This document shows positions 43,392 through 52,541 of a stretch of 64,000 bases of DNA, in pieces. How positions within the stretch are numbered: position 1 is the first letter of the stretch; each line of letters starts with the position of its first letter. A program made the position numbers and the translations under genes. The notes beneath the pieces were generated by a model. The model ran no database searches and had not been told where the DNA came from. It saw nothing but the letters and a program-made list of their open reading frames with translations. The DNA comes from Thermonema rossianum DSM 10300 (lineage in GTDB: Bacteria > Bacteroidota > Bacteroidia > Cytophagales > Thermonemataceae): assembly GCF_000426825.1 (NCBI RefSeq), contig NZ_KE384579.1, forward strand, positions 16,877 through 80,876, read 5' to 3'.

Positions 43392-43423
43392 CAGCGGAGG
43401 CAGGCAGTTGTCTGCTTCTGCTG
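43392..43423 (+). other. Hairpin between gldM and gldN
   Basis: A 12-bp stem CAGCGGAGGCAG (43392-43403) and CTGCTTCTGCTG (43412-43423) with two G-T pairs and an 8-base loop, 10 bp after the gldM stop. No T run follows, so a stabiliser or processing site is more likely than a terminator. Confidence 0.5.
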
Positions 43424-43494
43424 AATATTCTCCGGGCTGGTTTCAGGCATAATATTTGATGAAAGTTAATAAAGTACAATAATTGAAGAATCTT

Positions 43495-44271
43495 ATGAGA
43501 AGAGGCATTGGTATTTTGATGTTGCTTTGCTTGTTGTCGGTATCGGCATGGGCTCAGTATGGCTACAATCCCCTGGCATTGCACCCCGTTCTGGAAGACG
43601 ACATCATGTTTCGTCGTGTGCTGACGCGTGTTATTAATTTGCGTGAGAAACAGAACAGGCCTTTTGCAGCAGTTGGACACCATATTGCTCAGGAGATTAT
43701 CTGGGCAGTGGATTCCGGCTATGTGACTGCCTACAGCTATCCCGATGAACGGATGGAGGTGTCCCTTTCTGACAGTGCCTGGCGTTCTCAAATAGCAGAA
43801 AGAGACGAGTTTGATGTCTACTTGGACTTGCCCATGGACCCCTCCAATATTTCAGTATTGGAAATTACGGAGGAGGTTATCTTTGATAAGCGTCGCTCGC
43901 GCATGTATATCAATATTTTATCACTGGCTTTGGTGGCACCGGGCTATAATAAGCAGGCCGGTGGCACAGATTTATACATTGCCCGTTTTAAGTACAAAGA
44001 GCTGGCAGAGTATTTCCGTAAAAAATATGAAGAAAGCAATCAAACACGTTGTTTGTGGTACAATCCGCAAAACAACCGCCGGCACATGTGTTTGACCGAT
44101 GCCTTTGAGTTGCGCCTCTTCTCTTCCCGTATTGTGAAAATCTCCAACCCCGACGACTTATTCATCGCTGAATATCCGGAGTTGCAAGGTAACATAGAAG
44201 CTCAGCTTTATAAGTCTCGTGAAATTGAATACGAACTGATGGAGTTTGAGCACAACTTATGGGAGTTTTAA
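43495..44271 (+). CDS. gldN: Type IX secretion/gliding protein GldN
   Basis: A 258-residue exported protein with a signal peptide (MRRGIGILMLLCLLSVSAWAQ). The mature part has GldN/PorN segments such as DDIMFRRVLTRVINLREKQNRP near the start and NRRHMCLTDAFELR near the end. It pairs with GldK in the periplasmic ring. I prefer the ATG at 43495 to an in-frame TTG at 43483 because the signal peptide begins there. Last gene of the cluster, followed by a strong terminator. Confidence 0.93.
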   Translation: MRRGIGILMLLCLLSVSAWAQYGYNPLALHPVLEDDIMFRRVLTRVINLREKQNRPFAAVGHHIAQEIIWAVDSGYVTAYSYPDERMEVSLSDSAWRSQIAERDEFDVYLDLPMDPSNISVLEITEEVIFDKRRSRMYINILSLALVAPGYNKQAGGTDLYIARFKYKELAEYFRKKYEESNQTRCLWYNPQNNRRHMCLTDAFELRLFSSRIVKISNPDDLFIAEYPELQGNIEAQLYKSREIEYELMEFEHNLWEF

Positions 44272-44306
44272 CTCTCCCTTTATCCATACACTTCCTGTGT
44301 AAATCG

Positions 44307-44342
44307 AAAAAGGTTATTGTGTTGAAACGCAATAGCCTTTTT
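44307..44342 (+). terminator. Terminator of the gld cluster
   Basis: AAAAAGGTTATTG (44307-44319) pairs with CAATAGCCTTTTT (44330-44342) with one G-T pair, loop of 10 bases, ending in a T tract. Its last bases are also the -33 box of the next promoter. Confidence 0.85.
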
Positions 44343-44371
44343 GTTTTTAGGACATCGATGCTATACATTTG
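44340..44371 (+). promoter_or_regulatory. Promoter of the formimidoylglutamase gene
   Basis: TTTG at 44340-44343, spacer exactly 20 bp, TACATTTG at 44364-44371. Both boxes fit the consensus. The start of transcription should be near 44378, 24 bp before the ATG at 44402, which supports that start over an upstream TTG. Confidence 0.7.
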
Positions 44372-44401
44372 CAACTAACCAAAGAGAAAACATCAAGCAT
44401 T

Positions 44402-45391
44402 ATGTACGGACCTCCTGCTTCAGATTATTGGAAAAAAGGGCGTGTTGACCAATGGGAAAAAGGCAATAGCCTGCGTTGGCATCAGGCGGTAGTGCCGGTA
44501 AATCTTACCGAGTCGTTGCCGCAGCTTACTGCTGCTTGTCAGGTAGCTTTGCTTGGTTTTATGTCTGACGAAGGCGTAAGACGTAATTTGGGGAGGGTAG
44601 GGGCAGCAAAAGGCCCTAAGGCGCTGCGGGCAGCACTTACTTCTTTGCCTTACCCATGGAGCGCGGAACAGTTAGGTGTCTGGGATGCAGGCGATGTGTG
44701 CTGTTTGGGTAAGTTCTTGGAAGATGCACAAGAAGATTTGGGAGAGAAGGTAGAGTTGCTTTTGGATAGAGGCGTTACGCCGCTGATAATAGGTGGGGGG
44801 CACGAGGTAGCCTGGGGGCACTTTCAGGGAATAGCCCGGCACATGGCAAAAAAGAAAGATAAACCATCTATAGGTATTATCAACTTTGATGCTCACTTTG
44901 ACTTGCGCAACTATCTGGATATTGGTTCGTCAGGCACACCTTTTTTGCAGATTGCACACGACTGTGAGCGCCGTGGGTGGGCCTTTCACTATCTTGTCAT
45001 AGGCATTCATTCAATGGGAAACACCCGCGCTCTTTTTGAAAGGGCACAGGCTTTAGGGGTGCGCTATATATCATTGGAAGCACTCTATGAACAACCCATC
45101 CCGGGCTTCTATACTTTGCTGGATGAGTTTGTGGCAGATAAAGACTTCCTTTATTTGACTTGTTGCTTGGATGTTTTTTCCGCTGCGTTTGCACCGGGAG
45201 TAAGTGCGGTGAATGGCTTAGGGTTGGCGCCGTGGCATGTTTTGCCTTTATTGCGACATCTGGTAGCTTCCGGAAAACCTTTCTCTTTTGATATAGCCGA
45301 GCTGAATCCCAAGTATGACATAGATGGGCGTACGGCTAAACTGGCGGCCAAGCTGCTGTATTCAGTAGTGGAAACTAAGGTGCAGGAGTAG
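44402..45391 (+). CDS. hutG: Formimidoylglutamase, arginase family
   Basis: A 329-residue metal hydrolase of the ureohydrolase fold. Manganese-ligand motifs are IIGGGHEVAWGH, NFDAHFDLR, and CCLDVFSAAFAPGVSA. The last, with LDVF-AAFAPGVSA rather than the DVDVxDP of arginase, is typical of HutG. It would convert N-formimidoyl-glutamate to glutamate and formamide, the end of histidine degradation. No hutH, hutU or hutI is adjacent. The 3' end overlaps the convergent TPR gene by 17 bp. Confidence 0.85.
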   Translation: MYGPPASDYWKKGRVDQWEKGNSLRWHQAVVPVNLTESLPQLTAACQVALLGFMSDEGVRRNLGRVGAAKGPKALRAALTSLPYPWSAEQLGVWDAGDVCCLGKFLEDAQEDLGEKVELLLDRGVTPLIIGGGHEVAWGHFQGIARHMAKKKDKPSIGIINFDAHFDLRNYLDIGSSGTPFLQIAHDCERRGWAFHYLVIGIHSMGNTRALFERAQALGVRYISLEALYEQPIPGFYTLLDEFVADKDFLYLTCCLDVFSAAFAPGVSAVNGLGLAPWHVLPLLRHLVASGKPFSFDIAELNPKYDIDGRTAKLAAKLLYSVVETKVQE

Positions 45392-47183
45392 AAGCAGCCT
45401 TTTGTGCTTCTTGAAGTTTTCGGTAAAAGCGCCGGACTTCGGGCTTATCGTTTGCCAGTGCAGCTGCATTTTCGTAGAAGTCTTCCGCTTGTTTTAGGTT
45501 GCCTTGTTCCAAAGCACAGTGGGCTTTGGTGAGCCACGCTTCTATGGCATAGACCTCTGTTTTCAAGAGTATGCCGGCATGAAGTTGCGCTTCTGCACAT
45601 AAGCCGGCGCGCAATGCCCACTGCATGGCATCTTTTCTTATGTCGCTATTTTGGGGGGCGAATTTTAGGGCACGGCATGCCCACTCGTGGGCAGACAGGT
45701 AGTCTTCTTGAAGACTGTAGAGATAGCCTTTGAAATGCAGTGCGTCGGCATTTGCCGGTGCCGCCCCGATGGCAAGGGCTATGTATTGATGTGCCTTTGA
45801 GATTTTTTCTTGAGCCAGTGCTGCTTCAGCAAGCAATTCATAAACAAGCACGCTATCGGCAGTGCGGAACTTCAAAGCGTTTAATAAGGCTTTTTCAGCT
45901 TCTTCCGTGTGGTTTTGCAGCAGTAGAGCAGTGCCTTGGTACTGCCACGCAAGTGCATCGGCGGAATCGTGGGCGATGAGTTGTTTGCAAATATTTTCTG
46001 CCTCTTTTGCCTCGCCTTCATATAAAAGGGTAAGTGCCAGCTCATGCCATTGTTGGCGTCGTATGTGTTCGAGTGTGTCTTTTGAAAAGTGTTGGCTGAG
46101 CAATTTTCCGGCATCATAAAGGCAGGCCTGCAGCACGCCTTGGTGTTTGTTTTGCGTTTCCAGCCGGACAACCGGATACCAAAGATAAAGGGCTTCGGAA
46201 TAGTCGGCAAGAGCTTTCTGAGGTTGTTGCAAGGCTAAATAGACCAGCGCGCGGTCGTGGAACAAGCTTCCCAGCATTTGCGGAGTTTGAGCAGCTGTAA
46301 TGGCTTTTTGTAAGTAATCAAGTGCTTGCTCATAGGCTTTGTTCTCATAAAGCATGCGGGCGAGCAGTTGATATCCCTCTATGGGCAAAGGTTCGGGAAG
46401 GAGCTGAAGCACCTGTATGGCTTTATTGCGCTGTTTTAAACCATACAGGTTTTTCGCCCACAGCACATAGTCTTCTTTATTCAGCAACTGCGGGGCTTTT
46501 TTTTCTACCCATGCCAACAGTTGAAGCACTTCTTTGTAGCGTTTTCGCCTATATTGGCAATAGGCTTTGCCCACATAGGCAAGGTAAAAACCGGGGGCTT
46601 CGTTAATGATTTGATTAAAGTAGCCCAAGGCACGCTCTTCTTCCTGTTTTTCAAGACACAACATGCCTAAGTGAAAGAGCACCTCTTGGCGCAGTGGCGA
46701 AGTGCCGGGAAGTGCCTGGTAAGCATAATCAAAATGAGTTTCAGCAGCTTCGGCAAGCCCGGCTTGGGCATAAAGTATCCCCAAGTTGAGGTGCAACTCC
46801 GGCGCTTCGGGGGCAAGGCGGTAGGCTTGAAGATAGGCTTGTTCTGCCTGTGGAAAAGAATCGAGTGCCGTTTGCACTTCACCAAGCAATAGCCAAGAGG
46901 CGAGCGAATCGGGGTAATGGCAGCTTAGCTGAAGGGCAGTCCGGTAGGCGTCTGCCCATTGCTCGCTACGAAGCAATATATCGCCCTTCAACAACAGCGC
47001 ATCGAAATGCAGGCTGTCTTCTGCAAATGCAGCCTGCAACTTTTCGAGGGCTTTGTCCCACTTGCCTTTGGTCGATTGTTTGTATGCCTGCTTCAGCCGG
47101 CGTTCGATAGACTGTGATTGAGCAGACGGCAGCCCGGCGAGAAAAAGGAAAAGAAATACGAAAAGGTGCAGTACTTTTACCAT
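45375..47183 (-). CDS. Exported TPR-repeat protein
   Basis: A 602-residue protein with a signal peptide (VLHLFVFLFLFLAGLPSAQSQS) and about a dozen TPR units, for example KLQAAFAEDSLHFDALLLKGDILLRSEQWADAYRTALQL and LLGEVQTALDSFPQAEQAYLQAYRLAP. It has no other domain. The DUF2911 gene lies 4 bp upstream, so the two share a transcript. No specific function can be given. The short convergent overlap with hutG leaves no room for a terminator between them. Confidence 0.78.
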   Translation of the reverse strand: MVKVLHLFVFLFLFLAGLPSAQSQSIERRLKQAYKQSTKGKWDKALEKLQAAFAEDSLHFDALLLKGDILLRSEQWADAYRTALQLSCHYPDSLASWLLLGEVQTALDSFPQAEQAYLQAYRLAPEAPELHLNLGILYAQAGLAEAAETHFDYAYQALPGTSPLRQEVLFHLGMLCLEKQEEERALGYFNQIINEAPGFYLAYVGKAYCQYRRKRYKEVLQLLAWVEKKAPQLLNKEDYVLWAKNLYGLKQRNKAIQVLQLLPEPLPIEGYQLLARMLYENKAYEQALDYLQKAITAAQTPQMLGSLFHDRALVYLALQQPQKALADYSEALYLWYPVVRLETQNKHQGVLQACLYDAGKLLSQHFSKDTLEHIRRQQWHELALTLLYEGEAKEAENICKQLIAHDSADALAWQYQGTALLLQNHTEEAEKALLNALKFRTADSVLVYELLAEAALAQEKISKAHQYIALAIGAAPANADALHFKGYLYSLQEDYLSAHEWACRALKFAPQNSDIRKDAMQWALRAGLCAEAQLHAGILLKTEVYAIEAWLTKAHCALEQGNLKQAEDFYENAAALANDKPEVRRFYRKLQEAQKAASTPAP

Positions 47184-47187
47184 CTAC

Positions 47188-47754
47188 CTACTCTATGAAG
47201 TGAATGGGTAACGTTACTTTTGTTCTGTCCCAAATGAGCTCCATATCAACACCATAGGGGGCTTCGGTGAGCTTAATGGTGAAGGCTTCGTACATGTCCT
47301 TTGTTTGGCTTACCTTCGCTTTCACCTGCAGGACATCCTGTGCTTTCACTTTTTCGTAATCGTAAGCTCCCCATAATCCCAGCGATTTGTTGAAGATGAT
47401 GGTCCACTCATCCGGGTTGGGGATGGTAAAGATGGTGTAGGTGCCTGCTTTAAGGATATGATTCCCTATTTTCACATCTTTGGTAAGGGTGATTTCAGTG
47501 GCTTCGTTGGCACCGGTTCGCCATACTTGGTTATACGGCACCAAAGCACCAAATATTTCCCTGTTGCGCTTAAATGGCTGTCCGTAGGTGATTTTTATGT
47601 AGGTGTCTCCTTTTTTGTAGGAGGCTATAGCAATGGGGCTAAGTCGTTTTTTGGGGCGTATGACCCGCACGCTGTCGTTCAGTATGTCTATCTGGGCTTG
47701 TGCAAAAGCAACAGTGGCAATAAGCAAACCGAGGGTGAATATGATTTTTTTCAT
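47188..47754 (-). CDS. DUF2911 exported protein
   Basis: A 188-residue protein with a signal peptide (MKKIIFTLGLLIATVAFAQA). The core from RLSPIAIASYKKGDTYIKITYGQPFKRNREIFGALVPYNQVWRTGANEATEI to the YTIFTIPNPDEWTIIFNKSLGLWGAYDY section is a DUF2911 domain, a beta-rich family common in Bacteroidota. Function unknown. It is followed 4 bp later by the TPR gene and preceded by the histidine-kinase gene 28 bp away, so an operon of three is likely. Confidence 0.85.
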   Translation of the reverse strand: MKKIIFTLGLLIATVAFAQAQIDILNDSVRVIRPKKRLSPIAIASYKKGDTYIKITYGQPFKRNREIFGALVPYNQVWRTGANEATEITLTKDVKIGNHILKAGTYTIFTIPNPDEWTIIFNKSLGLWGAYDYEKVKAQDVLQVKAKVSQTKDMYEAFTIKLTEAPYGVDMELIWDRTKVTLPIHFIE

Positions 47755-47782
47755 GGCAAAGTGAATTTTAGATGTTCATCGT

Positions 47783-49753
47783 TTATAACGACAACATGTT
47801 CTCTAATTGTTTTTTATAATGATTTAATTCTGCAATCATTTCGGGTAGCATTTCTTGTATCATTCTAATATGCGGCTTCAAGCGCATATGCGGGTTGAGT
47901 TGGTTGTTAATGATAAATTCCACCTTCTCTACATGATAAATAAGTTCATCGTAGCCCAATATCTGGGCAATAGGCTTCATTTGATGTGCAATATCTCCAA
48001 TTTTTCTTATCAACTTACCGGCATAGGCTTTAGTCAAAGCTTCTTTCTGGCGCTCAAGTTCCGGTATGGTCGTATTTAAGATAGAAAGCAGCAGTTCTTC
48101 GTCGTGTTGTGTGTACTCAAGCAGGTGTTCAAAAGAAATAAGGCGCGGAAACGGGCGTACTCGTTTGAGAATGGGCGACAGGCTATGAAAAAACTGACTT
48201 TCATTGAAATGTTTGGGGATGATGGCATCGCAAGGTAGTGATGAAGTATCTAATTTTTCACTGGCACTAATCAGTACAACAGCGGGGCGTATTTGTTCGC
48301 GTTGCTGCGCCTGTAGGTGTTTTAATACGGGTTCTATGGTGCCGTCGGACAGGTGCCAGTCACAAATCAAAAGCTGATAGGGGTTCTGTTCAAGCAGTTC
48401 TTGCACTTTGGCTACCGATGATGCCGGATCTACCTGCATACCGCGCTTCTCCAGTATTTTTTGCAGGTAGAGCGAAATGGCGGGATTATCTTCGGCAAGA
48501 AGTACCCGGATACCGTGAAAGTCTTCCGGGGTGGGGGCATAGTCTTCTTCAGGCAGGCCGGTTACTGCCTCCGTCATTTTAAATGGCAGTAAGACAACAA
48601 AGGTGCTTCCTCTGCCTACTTTGCTCTGCACCTCAATGCTGCCTCCCATGCGCTCGACCAGCTCTTTCACGATGGCCAATCCCAGACCGGTACCGCCAAA
48701 GCGCTGATAAGTAGTATCTTCTGCTTGCTTATAAGGCTCGAAAATGGTTTGAATCTTTTCAGGGGGAATGCCTATTCCCGTGTCTTTTACTTCAAATCGT
48801 ACGTGGCACTCTTGCTCGTCGCTTTTATCAAGATATGCTTCTATGGAAATGCCGCCTTGTTCGGTAAACTTGATGGCATTGCCTGTGAGGTTATAGAGTA
48901 TTTGCAGCAGGCGGGCAGCATCGCCAATGACGACCGGTGGAATGCTTGCCGACACATAAATGCGCAAAAACAGGCCTTTCTCTTGAGTAGCCTTAAGTAA
49001 TGACAGTTCCAAGTGATTCTGGATATCCTGAATAGAAAAAGGCTGCTGTACCAGGCTGATTTCACCGGCTTCCAGCTTCGAGTAATCCAGGAAGTCATTG
49101 AGCAGGGTTTGCATGTGTTGTGCTGCCCGGTAAATACTCTTAATGTATTCGCTTTGCTTGGCACTAAGCGGTTCTTCTTGTATCAGTTCGGCAAGCCCTA
49201 TGATACCTTGTGTAGGATTGCGCAGTTCATGCGCAATGGCAGCATACAGGCGGTTTTTGAATGCTTGCACCTGCTCCAACTCTTGGTTGCGTAACTGCAG
49301 GTTTTCTTTTTCAAGCTTTAATATCTTTTCGTTCGCAAGCAACAGTTCGTTGTGTATGCTGGAGTCATGTGCCGATTGTTGTATATTTTGCAGCCACCGG
49401 GCTTCATGACTGAGGTTCTCAACAATGCACACATAGGCATATTTGCTGCGCCCATAAGGTAGTATGTGCAGATTGGCCACCTCAACAGCCGGTAGTTGGG
49501 CTATGGGCATATTGATATGCGGAAGCGTAATAGCGTTGCGTTCAGTGATAAGGGTATCTTGCAGGCTGAAAAGCAGTGGAATAAGATCATATAAATTGGC
49601 AGGCGCAAACTGTATAAACTTACTTAATAAATGCTCCGGATATATTTCCTCAATACTTCCCGTCTTTGCATGAAAGCGGAATACCAAGTATTGAATCCGC
49701 TCTTCTAAGAATTTATTTAAAATGTCTGCTAAGTTTGCTTGTTTAGATGACAT
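47783..49753 (-). CDS. Hybrid sensor histidine kinase
   Basis: A 656-residue soluble hybrid kinase. It has an unassigned, possibly PAS-like sensor region (1-130), a coiled coil (140-168), and a HisKA domain with the phosphorylated histidine H175 in AAIAHELRNPTQG. HATPase_c follows with the N-box NAIKFTEQGG and G-boxes KDTGIGIPP and GGTGLGLAIV. A receiver domain (about 413-530; AEDNPAISLY, LICDWHLSDG, IPKHF) precedes an Hpt domain with H590 in DIAHQMKP. No transmembrane helix is visible, so it senses a cytoplasmic cue. Having kinase, receiver and Hpt in one chain implies an internal phosphorelay whose final regulator is elsewhere. Confidence 0.9.
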   Translation of the reverse strand: MSSKQANLADILNKFLEERIQYLVFRFHAKTGSIEEIYPEHLLSKFIQFAPANLYDLIPLLFSLQDTLITERNAITLPHINMPIAQLPAVEVANLHILPYGRSKYAYVCIVENLSHEARWLQNIQQSAHDSSIHNELLLANEKILKLEKENLQLRNQELEQVQAFKNRLYAAIAHELRNPTQGIIGLAELIQEEPLSAKQSEYIKSIYRAAQHMQTLLNDFLDYSKLEAGEISLVQQPFSIQDIQNHLELSLLKATQEKGLFLRIYVSASIPPVVIGDAARLLQILYNLTGNAIKFTEQGGISIEAYLDKSDEQECHVRFEVKDTGIGIPPEKIQTIFEPYKQAEDTTYQRFGGTGLGLAIVKELVERMGGSIEVQSKVGRGSTFVVLLPFKMTEAVTGLPEEDYAPTPEDFHGIRVLLAEDNPAISLYLQKILEKRGMQVDPASSVAKVQELLEQNPYQLLICDWHLSDGTIEPVLKHLQAQQREQIRPAVVLISASEKLDTSSLPCDAIIPKHFNESQFFHSLSPILKRVRPFPRLISFEHLLEYTQHDEELLLSILNTTIPELERQKEALTKAYAGKLIRKIGDIAHQMKPIAQILGYDELIYHVEKVEFIINNQLNPHMRLKPHIRMIQEMLPEMIAELNHYKKQLENMLSL

Positions 49754-49933
49754 AGGTACGAAAAATATCAGTCAATGATAAGCATGGATGTAGGGCAGTG
49801 CTCGGGCTTAAAGATACGAAAAGTTTTGAAAGCAAGACCGGTAACAACAGCCGTTCATCCATGAAAAACACAGCTTTTATGGAAAAAATGCGTGCATTCG
49901 TCGAGTAGCTATGTGAAACTGTGTTATAACATG

Positions 49934-49941
49934 TATATTTG
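49934..49941 (+). promoter_or_regulatory. -7 element of a small RNA candidate
   Basis: TATATTTG, an exact TAnnTTTG match, precedes the two-hairpin transcript by about 7 bp. No clear TTTG lies 19-21 bp upstream, so the -33 side is weak. Confidence 0.5.
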
Positions 49942-49947
49942 TAGTGA

Positions 49948-50013
49948 TTTAGTGATGTTTGTAGTCGTGAGACTACAAGTAAAGGAGCTCCTCTATGAGG
50001 AGCTCTTTTCTGT
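49948..50013 (+). ncRNA. Candidate small RNA upstream of mutS2
   Basis: About 66 nt predicted from the -7 box. Hairpin 1: TTGTAGTC (49959-49966), loop GTGA, GACTACAA (49971-49978), a GNRA-type loop on a perfect stem. Hairpin 2: AAAGGAGCTCCTC (49981-49993), loop TAT, GAGGAGCTCTTTT (49997-50009) with one G-T pair, continuing TTTTCTGTTTT as a classic terminator. A separate promoter-like box for mutS2 follows at 50032. No open frame of note is inside. It does not look like tmRNA, SRP RNA or 6S RNA. Alternative: a strong terminator-like remnant without function. Confidence 0.5.
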
Positions 50014-50031
50014 TTTATAACTGAATTTAGC

Positions 50032-50039
50032 TAAATTTG
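50032..50039 (+). promoter_or_regulatory. Probable -7 element for mutS2
   Basis: TAAATTTG, an exact TAnnTTTG, 29 bp before the mutS2 ATG and downstream of the hairpin terminator, giving the gene its own transcription start. Confidence 0.55.
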
Positions 50040-50068
50040 ACCACTTTTAAAACAGTGAAGCATATCAT

Positions 50069-52471
50069 ATGATTTATCCGCGTACGATTGAGCAAAAGCT
50101 TGGATTCGATAAGTTAAGAAGCCGTTTAGAGGAACTGTGCAGCAGTGAACTGGGGCGGGAGTGGGTTGGAAACATGCGTTTTTCGAAAGACTTTCGTTTG
50201 GTGGAGCGCCTGACTCGCCAAACGGCCGAAATGGTAGAAATTCTGAAACATGAAGTCAGCTTTCCGGCACAGACCTATGTCGATTTGCGCAAGCCGCTGC
50301 GCCATCTGAAAATAGAGGGGGCTTTTCTTACCGAAGAAGAACTGTTTGATTTCAAGAAGACCTTCAGCTCTTTGCTGGAAGTACTTCGTTTTTTCGATAA
50401 AACAGAGCCCCGGCAGTACTCCGAACTGAAAAGCCTGTTCGAGCAGCTGCATCTGGATGACTACGTGATTCGGCGTATAGAGCGTATCTTAAATGACCAA
50501 GGCAAACTGCAGGACCATGCATCACCGCAGCTGTTTGAGATACGCAAGGAGCTGTTGAACTTAAGACAGAAGCTGCGCAAGCAGGCAGAGCGTGTGCTGC
50601 AGCGTGCGCAAAGCCTTGGTTATACGCCCGACGACGCACAGCCTACTTTACGCAATGGGCGCATAGTCATTCCCGTAAGAGTGGAAAACAAGCGTCAGCT
50701 CAAGGGCTTCATTCAGGATGAATCGAATACAGGGCAGACCGTGTATATAGAGCCGGCCGAGCTGGTGGAAATCAATAACGACATACGCGAGCTTGAACTG
50801 GAAGAAAAACGCGAGATTATTCGCATCTTGTCGGAAGTAAGCGCCCAAATAAGAGAACAACTGCCTGCCTTTTTGCAGGGGCTTGAAGTCATTGCCAAGC
50901 TCGATTTCGTGATGGCAAAAGCCAAGCTTGCCATAGATATGAATGCCACGGCGCCCGCCTTTGTCGAGCGCCCCATGGTAGATTGGCGGGAGGCTGTGCA
51001 TCCCTTGCTTTTGTTTGCGCATCGTGAAAGTAACAAGCCCATAGTCCCATTATCCATTCGTTTGGATGAAGAGCAGCGCATCATTGTTATTTCAGGACCC
51101 AACGCCGGTGGTAAGTCCATCGCCTTGCAGACCGTGGGGCTGCTGCAATACATGTGGCAATGTGGCTTGTTGATTCCGGTGAGCGAACACTCTACGGTTG
51201 GGTTCTTTGAAGATATCTTCATTGACATAGGCGACGAACAGTCCATTGAAAACGATTTAAGTACCTACAGCTCACATCTGAGCAATATGCGCTTTTTCCT
51301 GCAGCATGCCCGTGAGCGCACTCTTTTCCTTATCGATGAGTTCGGGGCAGGCACTGAACCACAGTTGGGCGGTGCCATTGCCGAAGCCATATTGGAAGAG
51401 CTGCATGCCCAAGGGGCTTACGGTGTGTTGAATACACACTATGGCAACTTGAAGCGCTTGGCCGACCGTACGCCCGGCATGGTCAATGCTGCCATGCGTT
51501 TTGACCTGGACAAGCTCGAGCCGCTCTATCAATTGGTCATAGGGCAAGCCGGCAGTTCGTATGCTTTCGAAATTGCGCGCAAAATAGGATTGCCTAAAAA
51601 GATTTTGCAGCGGGCGAAAGAAAAACTGGGCGACGATGCCTTTACCTATGACAAGCTGTTGAAGGAGCTGGCAGAAGAGCGTAAACGCTATGAGCAGCTG
51701 CGCCAGCAAACGGAAGAAGAAAAGCGCCGTTTACAAAAAGAAAAGGAAGCCTACGAGAAGAAGTTGGCAGAGTTGCAGGAAAAACGCAGCGAATGGATTC
51801 GCCGGGCGAAAAGAGAAGCCAAAGAGTTGCTTGCCGATGTGAACCGCAAGATAGAAAATGCCATACGCGAAATACGGGAACAACAAGCCGAGCAAAACAA
51901 AACCAAGCAAATACGCCAAGAAATAGAGCAACTGAAAGAGCAATTTGCCGAGGTGGAAGAAACAGCACCTGACCAAACAGAAGACTACGAGGTGATAGGG
52001 GGCGAAATTCAAGCCGGCGACTGGGTGCGGCTCAAGGATGCCCCTGAAACCATTGGCGAAGTGATGGAAATCACCGGAAAAGATGCCCGTATCATGATTG
52101 GGCAGCTGGTTTCGGAAGTGAAGCTCAACCGCTTGGAGCGCATCAGCCGCCGCCAAGCCAAGCAGCAAATGAAGCAAGCCAAAGTGGGCGTGCGTTATGG
52201 TAGCGATTTACATGAGAAGTTTAAAAATTTTTCGCATCAAATAGACTTACGCGGAATGCGCGGCGAAGAAGCCATTCAGTTGCTCAATAAATGGTTGGAC
52301 GAAGCGATTTTGGTAGGTGCCAAAGAACTACGCATTGTGCATGGTAAAGGCGATGGTATCTTACGCAAACTGGTGCGCGAAGAACTACGGCGTTACCCCC
52401 AAGTGCTTTCATTCGGCGATGAACACATAGAGCGGGGGGGCGATGGAGTGACTATCGTGAAAATGGCATAA
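50069..52471 (+). CDS. mutS2: Endonuclease MutS2
   Basis: An 800-residue ATPase with no N-terminal mismatch-recognition domain: core and clamp helices, then the ATPase with Walker A GPNAGGKS (343-350) and FLIDEFGAGTEPQLGGAIAEAIL, a coiled KOW-linker region (about 525-640), and a C-terminal Smr nuclease domain (about 722-798, IDLRGMRGEEAIQLLNKWL and IVHGKGDGILR). It is implicated in suppressing recombination and in rescue of collided ribosomes in other bacteria. Length is normal. The preceding gap carries the small RNA candidate. Confidence 0.95.
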   Translation: MIYPRTIEQKLGFDKLRSRLEELCSSELGREWVGNMRFSKDFRLVERLTRQTAEMVEILKHEVSFPAQTYVDLRKPLRHLKIEGAFLTEEELFDFKKTFSSLLEVLRFFDKTEPRQYSELKSLFEQLHLDDYVIRRIERILNDQGKLQDHASPQLFEIRKELLNLRQKLRKQAERVLQRAQSLGYTPDDAQPTLRNGRIVIPVRVENKRQLKGFIQDESNTGQTVYIEPAELVEINNDIRELELEEKREIIRILSEVSAQIREQLPAFLQGLEVIAKLDFVMAKAKLAIDMNATAPAFVERPMVDWREAVHPLLLFAHRESNKPIVPLSIRLDEEQRIIVISGPNAGGKSIALQTVGLLQYMWQCGLLIPVSEHSTVGFFEDIFIDIGDEQSIENDLSTYSSHLSNMRFFLQHARERTLFLIDEFGAGTEPQLGGAIAEAILEELHAQGAYGVLNTHYGNLKRLADRTPGMVNAAMRFDLDKLEPLYQLVIGQAGSSYAFEIARKIGLPKKILQRAKEKLGDDAFTYDKLLKELAEERKRYEQLRQQTEEEKRRLQKEKEAYEKKLAELQEKRSEWIRRAKREAKELLADVNRKIENAIREIREQQAEQNKTKQIRQEIEQLKEQFAEVEETAPDQTEDYEVIGGEIQAGDWVRLKDAPETIGEVMEITGKDARIMIGQLVSEVKLNRLERISRRQAKQQMKQAKVGVRYGSDLHEKFKNFSHQIDLRGMRGEEAIQLLNKWLDEAILVGAKELRIVHGKGDGILRKLVREELRRYPQVLSFGDEHIERGGDGVTIVKMA

Positions 52472-52541
52472 TTTATTGGAACAAATCCCGTTCCTCTTAT
52501 ATAGTTTTCGTATTTTACCTCAAATGTAGTGTAGTTTGCCC

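Noticed and set aside
49887-49898. Small inverted repeat AATGC/GCATT upstream of the RNA candidate
   Set aside because: Five base pairs around two bases cannot form a stable loop and there is no matching context.
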